Part shown: in pieces, positions 28,340 through 36,911 of the stretch
Position numbering within the stretch: the stretch's first letter is position 1
How the letters are laid out: each line of letters begins with the position of its first letter
From: Flagellimonas taeanensis
GTDB lineage: Bacteria > Bacteroidota > Bacteroidia > Flavobacteriales > Flavobacteriaceae
Direction: 5' to 3'
NCBI RefSeq assembly: GCF_003584105.1
Contig: NZ_QXFO01000026.1
Span: 174,245-238,244 of the forward strand
DNA length: 64,000 nucleotides
Made by a program: the position numbers and the translations under genes
Notes under the pieces: model-generated
Database searches by the model: none
Told to the model about the DNA's origin: nothing
What the model saw: the letters and a program-made list of their open reading frames with translations, nothing else

Positions 28340-30211
28340 CTAAACATGATTCATTTTGCCCAAGGGGATGTTAATGGTCACCAAGGTTCCCATGCCCGGT
28401 CGGCTATTGATGTCAAACGCACCTCCGATGAACTCGGCCCTGAAAGCGATGCTTTTCAGCCCCATTCCCTTATCGTCCTTTAGGGCTTTGGGATCGAACC
28501 CAATTCCATCGTCCTCAATGGTAAGGTCAAACCAACGATCGCTATAAGTGATCTGCACCGAAACTTCTTTTGCTTCGGCATACTTTACGATATTGTTGAG
28601 GGCTTCCTGTACGATTCGAAACAGCATGATGTTGGTATTGTCATCAAAGATCTTTTCTTTTCCATGGACGTGGAACTCGGCATGGAAACCATGAATGGCA
28701 TCCATTTTTGAGACCAGGTCCTCTATCGCTTTTCTCAATCCCAATTTTTTCAAGGATTGGGGCATCATTTCGTGGGCAATTTTGCGCACCTCGGTACAGG
28801 CTTCATCGATCATCTGACTGGCTGAACCGTATATTTTCTTCGAATTGGTATCATCAAAATTGATCTGCAGGCTACCGATGTTCACTTTTAGACTGGACAA
28901 CAAATTCCCCAATCCATCATGAAGGTCACGGGCAATCCTGGAACGCTCCTTTTCCTGTCCTTCCAGCATGGACCGCATGGAGATGATCTGTTGTTCCCTT
29001 TGGGATTCATGGAGTTCCAACTGGGCGGTCTTCATCCTGTTTTTATAATATAAAAAACCGATTAGGGATACTAAAAGCAGTCCTCCCAATGAGTATAACA
29101 ACATGTTCACGTGATCTTGTTTTTTTTGGTTCAACACCTCTTCCTCCAATAACTGTATTTTCAATTGGTCCTTTTCAAATTTGATTTTCATGTTCGCCAA
29201 GGCTTCAAGGCTACTTTCACTCAGTTTGTATTCCTCCTCCATTTCCTTTTGCTTAAGGAGCATTTCATAGGCAGCCTTATAGTTGTTGTTCAAGAGAAGG
29301 TATTGTCGCCTAATGTCGATGATGTAATTCTGCAGGCCGACCCTATCAAAAAGACCTGGAGTTTGCTCGGCCTTATTGATGAGGTCCATGGAACTGACAA
29401 AACCATGCGCCTTTATCAAATTGATCAATGCAATAGTGTCCCGTTGCTTTTCAGCTGCCTCATAGATGGTTGAGGCTATGCTCATCATGGATTCAACTAC
29501 GCCGACGTCGGAGGCTTCTTTCCTGTGCCCATAACCTTTGAGGTACTCCGATACCGCCGAATCGTAATCTCCGTGCATTCTGTGGCATTCCCCCATCCCT
29601 TGATAGAGTCTGGCAATGTCGATATGGGAAATGGGATTTTCCGTCAACCTATACTCCAATGCTTTTTGAAATTTTTTTAATGCCTCTGCGGAATTTCCCC
29701 CAGTATATTCGGCAATAGCCCAATTGTTCAAGATACCTGCCTTTCGTTCCTCGTTGGGTATTTTGGAGAAAAGATCGTATGCTTGTTGAAAGGCTCTCTG
29801 CGACTCAGCCAAAGAGCCATAGTTTAGGAGGATCGCCCCTCGGGTATCATAAACATTGCCCAATCCGTAGAGGTCATTTATTCGGGAAAAATAGACCGTA
29901 GCACTGTCCAGATAGGCAGTTTTTTTATCCATCTGATCATAATCGAGGCACCAACCCAATCGGTGAAAAGACTTTCCAGTGAGTCTGGGACTTCCCAATT
30001 TTTTGGCCAAGGCCAACCCTAGCGATGCGTTTTGTATGGACTCTTCGCCATCGTATAACAAATATGCAATCCTCAAATAGGCTTCACACTTTAGGGAATC
30101 TTCCGGCATGCTCTTGACGGCCATGCGCAAACTGTCCAATTCCTTTGACTGGCCCATGGCATAATGGAACCCGAAGAGTATGAATAAGAGGAACAGCCGT
30201 TTTGCCAACAT
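28340..30211 (-). CDS. TPR-containing sensor histidine kinase (HisKA_3 type)
   Basis: 623 residues. Signal peptide (MLAKRLFLLFILFGFHYAMG), periplasmic TPR repeats (about 25-370), one membrane helix (MLLYSLGGLLLVSLIGFLYY), then a NarX/DesK-like kinase core with phospho-acceptor His in RIARDLHDGLGNLLSSLK, N-box IVQEALNNIVKYA and G-box GMGLKSIAFRAEFIGG. The ATG at 30211 starts the signal peptide; the frame stays open to 30334 without coding sense. It is followed by its LuxR-type regulator and faces away from the cyclase operon. Confidence 0.92.
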   Translation of the reverse strand: MLAKRLFLLFILFGFHYAMGQSKELDSLRMAVKSMPEDSLKCEAYLRIAYLLYDGEESIQNASLGLALAKKLGSPRLTGKSFHRLGWCLDYDQMDKKTAYLDSATVYFSRINDLYGLGNVYDTRGAILLNYGSLAESQRAFQQAYDLFSKIPNEERKAGILNNWAIAEYTGGNSAEALKKFQKALEYRLTENPISHIDIARLYQGMGECHRMHGDYDSAVSEYLKGYGHRKEASDVGVVESMMSIASTIYEAAEKQRDTIALINLIKAHGFVSSMDLINKAEQTPGLFDRVGLQNYIIDIRRQYLLLNNNYKAAYEMLLKQKEMEEEYKLSESSLEALANMKIKFEKDQLKIQLLEEEVLNQKKQDHVNMLLYSLGGLLLVSLIGFLYYKNRMKTAQLELHESQREQQIISMRSMLEGQEKERSRIARDLHDGLGNLLSSLKVNIGSLQINFDDTNSKKIYGSASQMIDEACTEVRKIAHEMMPQSLKKLGLRKAIEDLVSKMDAIHGFHAEFHVHGKEKIFDDNTNIMLFRIVQEALNNIVKYAEAKEVSVQITYSDRWFDLTIEDDGIGFDPKALKDDKGMGLKSIAFRAEFIGGAFDINSRPGMGTLVTINIPLGKMNHV

Positions 30212-30249
30212 ATTTTTTAAGGTGTATTGATGTAAGGTTTCAACAAGGT

Positions 30250-30279
30250 TAAAGTTATCGAATTCTAAAGCTTGGACAA
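30250..30279 (-). promoter_or_regulatory. Candidate promoter of the TPR histidine kinase
   Basis: TTG - 19 bases - TAACTTTA on the minus strand, one base off the TTTG/TAnnTTTG consensus, about 40 bases before the kinase start. Confidence 0.4.
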
Positions 30280-30302
30280 CACATAAAACCATGATTATCA
30301 AT

Positions 30303-30320
30303 ATCACACAATTGTGTGAT
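30303..30320. promoter_or_regulatory. 18-bp perfect palindrome, candidate operator
   Basis: ATCACACAATTGTGTGAT is identical to its reverse complement. It lies in the divergent region between the kinase gene (30211) and the cyclase gene (30444). Its half-sites are TCACA and TGTGA in the opposite order to a CRP site. It sits upstream of both candidate promoters, so a dimeric regulator could act on either side. Confidence 0.6.
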
Positions 30321-30390
30321 GCCAGCTCTGACAAAAGGAGGATTTTTAAAAATCACAGAATAGGGTGTAAAAAAGGAGAAGGTGTAAATC

Positions 30391-30398
30391 TAATTTTG
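30391..30398 (+). promoter_or_regulatory. -7 promoter box TAATTTTG of the cyclase operon
   Basis: A perfect TAnnTTTG box 46 bases before the ATG at 30444. It lies inside the upstream open frame that extends to 30291, which supports the ATG at 30444 as the true start. No good -33 box was seen, as expected if an activator is needed. Confidence 0.5.
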
Positions 30399-30443
30399 GT
30401 GCTATCGAATCCATGCCAAGTATCAACCTTTAATTCTGACACA

Positions 30444-31778
30444 ATGACCCATACGATCACCTATGCAGCCATCAACAGACAAGTGGAATCGACTTCCCTT
30501 ACCGATACCCTGTTGGATATTTCGATTAAGAACAAAATTCCGCACTTGCATGAATGTGGGGGCAATGGTTTTTGTACCACCTGCAGGGTAAGGATTTTGG
30601 ATGGGGTACAGAATTTGAGCCCAAAGACGGAGTTTGAAAAAAGTAGCTGCCATGCACGAAAATGGGACCCGTCGATTCGTTTGGCGTGTCAGGCCAGACC
30701 CACGGGTGATGTTACCGTCCAGCGATTGATCTGGTCGAGCGGGGAGGTCAATAACCTCCAAAAGGAGCTGGTGCCGACCGGCCGGGCAGAGGAAAGGCCG
30801 ATAGCCATCCTTTTTTGCGACATTAGAAATTTCACCAACCTATCCTCCCACAACCTCAATTTTGACATCGCCTATATGTTGAACAAGTTCTATACGGCTT
30901 TGGGAGAGCCTATATTGATGAACAATGGGGTGATCTATCAATATGTGGGCGATGAAATAGTGGGTGTGTTCGGTACCACTGGAGGTACGGCAAAGAAAAA
31001 TTGTGAAGATGCCATTCGGGCGGCCTTGGGGATGCAATATGCCCTGGATGCATTGAACCGATCCGATCTGAAGGACATCGAGATAAAACTAAAGTCGGGT
31101 ATCGGCATCAATTTTGGCAATGCCTTTATCGGTCATCTCGGCCATCCTACCCATAAACAGTTCTCCGTGATCGGGGACCCAGTGAACGTGGCCAGTAGAA
31201 TTCAAAATGAGACCAAGGCTACCAACACGAACATACTCATATCCGATACCGTTTATGAGAATGTGGATAAGGACTCCGTAGTGGTCGGACAAAACTTCCT
31301 GAACAAGTTGGCGGGAAAGGACAACCCTTTGAACCTTTATGAACTTATTGGGTTCAAAGCAACGGACCTTCAACTGGAGCTGCAATCTTCCATGAACCTT
31401 ATGTTGGCCGATGAGGAACGATTTGCCAAAATCTTCTACGATAAAGTTTTTGCATTGGCCCCTTTCGTGAGAGCCTTGTTCCGAAACAACATGACCGATC
31501 AGGGAAGGTTGCTGACCCATATGTTAGGGGGCATTGTGTATTCCCTTTCAAGGCCGGAGCATTTAAAAAGAGGATTGGAAAAGCTGGGTCAAAGCCATGT
31601 GCACTATGGTGTCAAGGAAGAATATTATCCCGTAGTGAAGCAATCCATGATAGAGACCATAGATGAGGTTTTGGGACAGAATAAAACATCCCGAACCTTG
31701 GAAGCATGGAACACGGCCCTGGATTTTGTGATCGATACCATGAAGTCCAGCGCAAGAACCCATATCAAAACAGTTTAG
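30444..31778 (+). CDS. Ferredoxin / class III nucleotide cyclase / globin fusion protein
   Basis: 444 residues, three domains. (1) [2Fe-2S] ferredoxin, about 1-95, with Cys38-x5-Cys44-x2-Cys47 and Cys82. (2) Class III cyclase, about 115-305: metal-binding Asp126 (ILFCDIRNFT) and Asp170 (YQYVGDEIVGVFG), transition-state Asn248 and Arg252 (DPVNVASR). The lysine that normally reads adenine is Gln166, and the partner Asp/Thr position is Ser241, so the base specificity may be unusual. (3) Globin, about 315-435, with likely proximal His385 (GQSHVHYGV). There are no membrane helices. The design suggests cyclase output controlled by redox state and by O2 or NO. First gene of a three-gene operon with an FAD oxidoreductase and a Pycsar-like membrane effector. 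Confidence 0.9.
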   Translation: MTHTITYAAINRQVESTSLTDTLLDISIKNKIPHLHECGGNGFCTTCRVRILDGVQNLSPKTEFEKSSCHARKWDPSIRLACQARPTGDVTVQRLIWSSGEVNNLQKELVPTGRAEERPIAILFCDIRNFTNLSSHNLNFDIAYMLNKFYTALGEPILMNNGVIYQYVGDEIVGVFGTTGGTAKKNCEDAIRAALGMQYALDALNRSDLKDIEIKLKSGIGINFGNAFIGHLGHPTHKQFSVIGDPVNVASRIQNETKATNTNILISDTVYENVDKDSVVVGQNFLNKLAGKDNPLNLYELIGFKATDLQLELQSSMNLMLADEERFAKIFYDKVFALAPFVRALFRNNMTDQGRLLTHMLGGIVYSLSRPEHLKRGLEKLGQSHVHYGVKEEYYPVVKQSMIETIDEVLGQNKTSRTLEAWNTALDFVIDTMKSSARTHIKTV

Positions 31779-31823
31779 AAACCGGATACAGATATCAACT
31801 AATAATCACTTAAATAAATAACC

Positions 31824-33215
31824 ATGTCAACAAAAATCAATGAATTGGATTCCAGTGTATTGGATGCGTTTGCAAGCCAGATCAGGGGAGAATTGATCTT
31901 CCCGAACGATGAAAAGTACAACGAGACCCGAAAGATCTATAATGCCATGATAGATAAGCGTCCGGGCCTGTTTGTCATGTGTGTGGATGTAGCGGATGTG
32001 ATCTATGCCGTGAATTTTGGCCGGGAACACAATCTTTTGGTCGCTGTTAGGGGAGGCGGACACAATGGTGGCGGTCTCGGACTTTGCAATGACGGGATGG
32101 TGATCGACCTTTCCGGTATAAAGTTTGTCCATGTGGATGTGGAGCACAGTACCGTAAGGGTCGGTGGCGGAAATTTGTGGGGCGAAGTGGATCATGCCAC
32201 ACATCCGTTCGGTTTGGCGGTTCCGGCAGGTATCATCTCCACCACAGGGGTGGGTGGTCTTACCCTTGGCGGAGGGGTCGGCTATCTCTCCCGAAAGTAT
32301 GGACTTACCATCGATAATTTATTGGAGGCGGACATGGTTTTGGCCGATGGTTCCTTCGTGACCGTCAATGCTAAACAACATACCGATCTCTTTTGGGCCA
32401 TTCGAGGAGGTGGGGGCAACTTTGGAATCGTTACGTCCTTCAAGTTTCAAGCCCATCCGGTAAAGAATGTCATTGGAGGTCCCACGCTATGGCCCATCGA
32501 AAAGATTGATGAGGTGATGGAATGGTACCACTCGTTTATCAATGAAGCTCCAGATGAACTCAATGGATTTATTGCGACCATGGTGATTCCCGGTCCACCG
32601 TTCCCAGAAGCATTGCACAACAAAATGTTCTGTGGTATTGTCTGGTCCTATTTGGGAGACCCCAAAAAGCAGGAAGAAGTGTTCAGACCAGTGATGGACA
32701 TGGGGCCCATATTCCAACACATTGGTGAAATGCCCTATCCCTCCCTTCAGACCTTGTTCGATGGAATGCTCCCCCATGGTCTTCAATGGTATTGGAGGGC
32801 CGATTATTTTGACGAACTGGGCCCCGAAGTACGGGCGAAGCATTTGGAATTTGGGTCCAAAATTCCGACACCACTTTCCCAAATGCACCTGTACCCGATC
32901 AGTGGAGCGGCCAGCAGGGTAGGGAAGCAGGATACGCCATGGGCCAATAGGGATGCCAAATATGCAGGTGTCATTGTAGGTGTGGATCCAGATCCGGCCA
33001 ATGCCCAAAAAATAACCGATTGGTGCAAGCAGTATTGGGAGGCCCTGCATCCATATTCCATGGGGGGTGCTTATCTCAATTTTATCATGGACGAAGGACA
33101 GGAGCGCATAAAGGCCAGTTATAAGGTAAACTATGATCGCCTTACCCAGATCAAAGGGAAATATGATCCCAACAACTTCTTTAGGGTCAATCAGAACATA
33201 CAGCCCCAGAAGTAA
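31824..33215 (+). CDS. BBE-like FAD-binding oxidoreductase
   Basis: 463 residues of the berberine-bridge/PCMH flavoenzyme family. N-terminal FAD domain with the covalent-flavin His80 in AVRGGGHNGGGLG, then GVGGLTLGGGVGYLSRKYGL. The C-terminal BBE segment is also present (YDRLTQIKGKYDPNNFFRVN). The second flavin link, a Cys found before the TxGVGG motif in bicovalent members, is not there (PAGIISTTGVGG), so the flavin is probably held by His alone. No signal peptide, so it is cytoplasmic. It lies 45 bases after the cyclase and 14 before the membrane effector. It may supply electrons to the ferredoxin domain or produce a redox signal; that is inference. Confidence 0.9.
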   Translation: MSTKINELDSSVLDAFASQIRGELIFPNDEKYNETRKIYNAMIDKRPGLFVMCVDVADVIYAVNFGREHNLLVAVRGGGHNGGGLGLCNDGMVIDLSGIKFVHVDVEHSTVRVGGGNLWGEVDHATHPFGLAVPAGIISTTGVGGLTLGGGVGYLSRKYGLTIDNLLEADMVLADGSFVTVNAKQHTDLFWAIRGGGGNFGIVTSFKFQAHPVKNVIGGPTLWPIEKIDEVMEWYHSFINEAPDELNGFIATMVIPGPPFPEALHNKMFCGIVWSYLGDPKKQEEVFRPVMDMGPIFQHIGEMPYPSLQTLFDGMLPHGLQWYWRADYFDELGPEVRAKHLEFGSKIPTPLSQMHLYPISGAASRVGKQDTPWANRDAKYAGVIVGVDPDPANAQKITDWCKQYWEALHPYSMGGAYLNFIMDEGQERIKASYKVNYDRLTQIKGKYDPNNFFRVNQNIQPQK

Positions 33216-33229
33216 ATGGATGGTTCGGT

Positions 33230-33865
33230 ATGACCTGTGGACAATGGATTATTTCAAACGGAAAGCCAAAGCTGGATATGGACAAGGAACAAAATGAGCA
33301 AATGCCAATATTTCAACGTGAATTCCTGAAACAAATGGAGTCGAGGGGGCATGCGGAGGAGCTGGTGGACCATTATTGGGGCAGCATCAACTATGTTCTG
33401 GGGTTGATCAGGGCATCGGAAATAAAAGCGGGCCTGTTGCTTTCCTTTTATGGGATCCTGCTCAATTTTATCTTTCAAAAGATAGATCTACTGTTTTCCC
33501 AAGGTGCACATCAAATAGTGTTATATGTTTTTATGGCATTTTGGTTTTTGGCCACAGTCGTGTCCATTTACTTCAGTATTCGCTGTTTTATGCCGCGCAT
33601 TGAAGGAAAGTATGAGAAGAACATGTTCTTTTTTGGCGATGTGATTTCAAAGTTTGGGACAATCAACGATTTTTCAAAAAGTTTCTATCGCTTGAGTCTG
33701 AAAGAAGAGGAACTGTTCGATCAATTGGGGCAGCAGATCTTTATAATTTCAAAAATTGCCGACCAAAAATTCAGGTATGTGAACAGGTCGTTGCGGTTTT
33801 TGGCCATAAGCCTGCTCCTTTTTTTGATGATGGCTATCTACTACGCGGTTCTGGTCATCAAATAG
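33230..33865 (+). CDS. Pycsar-effector-like membrane protein (PycTM / DUF5706 type)
   Basis: 211 residues from the ATG at 33230, or 195 from the ATG at 33278, which gives a more natural N-terminus. Three hydrophobic helices: about 66-84, 96-116 and 188-208. The stretch ASEIKAGLLLSFYGILLNF matches the A-D-x-K-A-type motif at the first helix of the DUF5706/PycTM family, and KNMFFFGDVISKF and ISKIADQKFRYVNRSLRFL match its later conserved parts. In Pycsar systems such proteins respond to cyclic CMP or UMP and damage the membrane. Here it closes an operon with a cyclase fusion, which fits a cyclic-nucleotide-gated effector. The family call is from pattern recognition only. Confidence 0.75.
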   Translation: MTCGQWIISNGKPKLDMDKEQNEQMPIFQREFLKQMESRGHAEELVDHYWGSINYVLGLIRASEIKAGLLLSFYGILLNFIFQKIDLLFSQGAHQIVLYVFMAFWFLATVVSIYFSIRCFMPRIEGKYEKNMFFFGDVISKFGTINDFSKSFYRLSLKEEELFDQLGQQIFIISKIADQKFRYVNRSLRFLAISLLLFLMMAIYYAVLVIK

Positions 33866-33890
33866 TTTATAAACAGGGTATTGAAAATAG

Positions 33891-33922
33891 AAAAGCCATT
33901 CAATTTGAATGGCTTTTCTTTT
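33891..33922 (+). terminator. Terminator of the cyclase operon
   Basis: AAAAGCCATTCA - ATT - TGAATGGCTTTT, a perfect 12-bp stem followed by CTTTTAG. The A/T flanks let it also end the oppositely read tRNA transcript. Confidence 0.88.
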
Positions 33923-33924
33923 AG

Positions 33925-33997
<73 letters not shown>

Positions 33998-34007
33998 ATA
34001 TGGACGG

Positions 34008-34040
34008 CAAATATACAACCCTTTTTACATCATTTCCAAA
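34008..34040 (-). promoter_or_regulatory. Consensus promoter of the initiator tRNA
   Basis: TTTG (34037-34040) - 21 bases - TATATTTG (34008-34015), read on the minus strand. It matches the Bacteroidetes -33/-7 consensus in both boxes and spacing and lies just before the tRNA. Confidence 0.8.
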
Positions 34041-34110
34041 TGAAAGTCAATATTCCTTCTTCATTAGGGTCTTTCCAGTCTAAAATCCATAAATTCGGAC
34101 TTTTGACTTT

Positions 34111-35475
34111 ATGAAAACAATCAACGATTTTCTGTCCTGGGTTTTGCCCTACACAGAATGGCCCATGTTCATCCTGCTCATTGGTGGGGGACTCTTCTTG
34201 GTTTTTTATTCCAAGTTTGTGCCCTACCGCTATTTTGGCCATGCCATAGCCGTGGTCTCTGGCAAGTACGATGACAAAAACGCCAAAGGCGATGTAAGCT
34301 CGTTCCAGGCATTGTCGGCAGCTGTGGCGGCCACGGTGGGTCTGGGGAACATATCGGGTGTGGCCATTGCCATCCATGATGGCGGACCAGGGGTTGTTTT
34401 TTGGATCTGGATGACCGCTCTTTTGGGCATGGGGATCAAATTTTATTCCGGTAGCCTGGCCATCATGTTCCGGGATACCGACAGCGATGGAAAATTACAG
34501 GGCGGCCCCATGTTTTATATTACCAAGGGAATGGGGAAATGGGCTCGGCCCATGGCCGTTTTTTTCAGTATCTGTGGACTCTTCGGGTTTTTGGGGGTCT
34601 TTACCGCCAATCAGTTCACGGAAGCCTTCATGGGAGTGGTGAAACCGCAGGAAACCCTTTTTGTGGCCAGTGAGTTCAACTGGAAACTGGGAATTGGTTT
34701 TCTTTTGGCAATTGTTACCTCCATTGTCATTTTTGGGGGACTTTCAAAAATCGCGAAGGTGGCATCGGCCATTGTTCCTTTCATGGTAGGCGTATATCTC
34801 ATAGCTGTGATTTTTGTCATGGCAAACAATGCAGGGCAAGTGCTTCCTGCCCTCAAAATGATCTTTGTGGAAGCCTGGAATTTCGATACCATAGTCACTG
34901 GGGGCTTTTGGGGCCTTGTGATTGTCGGTGTGCGCCGCGCCATGTTCTCCAATGAGGCAGGTCTGGGAAGTGCACCCATGTACCACGGGCAGTCCCGAAA
35001 CGATGAGCCCACAAAGGAAGGGTTGGTGGCCATGTTGGGCCCTTTCATCGATACCATCATGGTCTGTACGTTCACCGCGGTGGTCATCATTTTGAGTGGG
35101 GCCTATCTGGAGGATGGCAGTGGCATCACCATGACCATGTCCGCTTTTGAAAAGACCCTCTATGGGTTTGGGGACATCCTTTTGATGGTCATTGTCACGG
35201 CATTTGCACTTTCCACCTTGTTCACCTATTCCTATTATGGAGTTAAGTGTCTTTCGTTTCTCACCACCCCAAAAATTGGAAAGTGGTACAACGTATTCTT
35301 TGTGGTGATGGTCATTTTTGCCACGGTGGCCTCTTTGGATTTGGTAAAAAATCTTATCGATCTATCTTATGCGCTCATGGTGATACCCAATATGATCGCA
35401 GTGTTGTACCTTGCACCCAAAGTGAATGCGGCATCCAAGCAGTATTTTATAAAAAAGAAGGAAAGTGGCACATAA
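34111..35475 (+). CDS. Alanine/glycine:cation symporter (AGCS family)
   Basis: 454 residues, about 10-11 membrane helices. Family features: SSFQALSAAVAATVGLGNIS, GGPGVVFWIWMTALLGMGIK, and RRAMFSNEAGLGSAPMYHG, which are the substrate and sodium region of AgcS/DagA-type carriers. It imports alanine or glycine with Na+ (or H+). The stop overlaps the Era start by 11 bases, so it is co-transcribed with era. Confidence 0.95.
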   Translation: MKTINDFLSWVLPYTEWPMFILLIGGGLFLVFYSKFVPYRYFGHAIAVVSGKYDDKNAKGDVSSFQALSAAVAATVGLGNISGVAIAIHDGGPGVVFWIWMTALLGMGIKFYSGSLAIMFRDTDSDGKLQGGPMFYITKGMGKWARPMAVFFSICGLFGFLGVFTANQFTEAFMGVVKPQETLFVASEFNWKLGIGFLLAIVTSIVIFGGLSKIAKVASAIVPFMVGVYLIAVIFVMANNAGQVLPALKMIFVEAWNFDTIVTGGFWGLVIVGVRRAMFSNEAGLGSAPMYHGQSRNDEPTKEGLVAMLGPFIDTIMVCTFTAVVIILSGAYLEDGSGITMTMSAFEKTLYGFGDILLMVIVTAFALSTLFTYSYYGVKCLSFLTTPKIGKWYNVFFVVMVIFATVASLDLVKNLIDLSYALMVIPNMIAVLYLAPKVNAASKQYFIKKKESGT

Positions 35476-36346
35476 GGCAGGTTTTGTAAATATTATAGGC
35501 AACCCCAATGTGGGGAAATCCACGTTGATGAACGCTTTTGTGGGCGAAAAACTGTCCATTATCACTTCCAAGGCACAGACAACACGGCACAGGATCCTGG
35601 GCATTGTCAATGGGGACGACTTTCAGGTGATTCTTTCCGATACCCCGGGCATCATAAAGCCGGCCTACGAACTCCAGACTTCCATGATGGATTTTGTGAA
35701 ATCTGCTTTTGAGGATGCCGATGTGCTTCTCTATATGGTCGAAATTGGTGAAAAGGCCCTCAAGGACGAAAACTTTTTCAAAAGGATACAGCACAGTCAA
35801 ATTCCGGTATTGTTGCTGCTCAATAAAATTGACACCTCGGACCAGCAAGTGTTGGAAGAGCAGGTACAATACTGGAAAGACCTTCTGCCCAATGCCGAGA
35901 TCCATCCCATATCCGCTCTGGAAAACTTTAATGTCAAGGAAGTGTTCGAACGTATTTTGGAACTCTTGCCCGAGGCCCCTCCCTATTACCCGAAGGACCA
36001 ATTGACGGACAAGCCCGAACGATTTTTTGTGAACGAGACCATCCGCGAAAAGATCTTGCTACACTATAAGAAGGAAATCCCCTATTCCGTGGAAGTGGAA
36101 ACCGAGGAATTTCTGGAAGATGAGGACATTATCCGGATACGCTCCGTGATCATGGTGGAGCGCGACACCCAAAAAGGAATCATTATCGGCCATAAGGGAA
36201 GTGCCTTAAAAAGAGTGGGTGTAGAGTCCCGCAAGGATCTCGAAAAATTCTTTGACAAGCAGGTGCACATCGAACTCTATGTAAAGGTCAATAAAAATTG
36301 GCGCAGCAATGCCCAACAGCTCAAAAGGTTCGGATATAACGGATGA
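35465..36346 (+). CDS. era: GTPase Era
   Basis: 293 residues, the normal length. G-domain motifs: G1 GNPNVGKST, G3 DTPG, G4 NKID; then a C-terminal KH domain with GHKGSALKRVGVESRKDLEK. Era binds the 3' end of 16S rRNA and helps mature the small ribosomal subunit. It starts with GTG at 35465, inside the end of the symporter gene; no later ATG keeps the G1 motif. Der, the other ribosome-assembly GTPase, lies 600 bases downstream. Confidence 0.97.
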   Translation: MAHKAGFVNIIGNPNVGKSTLMNAFVGEKLSIITSKAQTTRHRILGIVNGDDFQVILSDTPGIIKPAYELQTSMMDFVKSAFEDADVLLYMVEIGEKALKDENFFKRIQHSQIPVLLLLNKIDTSDQQVLEEQVQYWKDLLPNAEIHPISALENFNVKEVFERILELLPEAPPYYPKDQLTDKPERFFVNETIREKILLHYKKEIPYSVEVETEEFLEDEDIIRIRSVIMVERDTQKGIIIGHKGSALKRVGVESRKDLEKFFDKQVHIELYVKVNKNWRSNAQQLKRFGYNG

Positions 36347-36355
36347 TAGATTGCT

Positions 36356-36859
36356 TCAGACTTTTTGAAAACCAGCTATGGTTTCCCTGAACATGGATTT
36401 CAACTGTTCCATTTGCCCTTCCCCCTTTGATTTTCCCAACCGACCAAAACCATAAAGGGCAAACCAGATCACGACCAAAAAGAACATGCCCACCATCAAA
36501 AAGGTAATATCCTTCCCCAAGGAATGGTTGGAGTAGGCAAAGATACCCAGGATCGTGAACAAGGTGCCCACCCCAAAATGGAGAAACATGAAAAACGTCC
36601 AAAGTGTCGGGTTGGGACCAAATACCCCTCGGATGTTGCTCACGCCCTGTTCGTAGGAAGAAAGTTCGAGGTGCAATTGGGGAGTCCAGAAGTTGGTATC
36701 CGCCTTCCGGAACTTGATAAAGACATGCTCATCAAGTCTACTGACCAAAAAACCATCTTTTTTGTGGGTGTCGTAGGTGTGCTTCAAGGTTTCCATATCG
36801 GTCCTTAAGGTGACATGGAATCGGGGCCTTAAAACGATTTCATTGGCCAGGTCGCTCAT
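36356..36859 (-). CDS. Conserved small membrane protein, unknown function
   Basis: 167 residues. Two hydrophobic helices (about 85-108 and 116-137) follow a soluble N-terminal part with RPRFHVTLRTDMETLKHTY and FIKFRKADTNFWTPQLHLEL. I do not recognise a named domain. It sits between era and der on the opposite strand, with der divergent from it. Confidence 0.75.
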   Translation of the reverse strand: MSDLANEIVLRPRFHVTLRTDMETLKHTYDTHKKDGFLVSRLDEHVFIKFRKADTNFWTPQLHLELSSYEQGVSNIRGVFGPNPTLWTFFMFLHFGVGTLFTILGIFAYSNHSLGKDITFLMVGMFFLVVIWFALYGFGRLGKSKGEGQMEQLKSMFRETIAGFQKV

Positions 36860-36911
36860 AACAGTTTGAAAATGATAAAAAAAGGTATCATTTTTTCTTC
36901 ATAATAAATGG

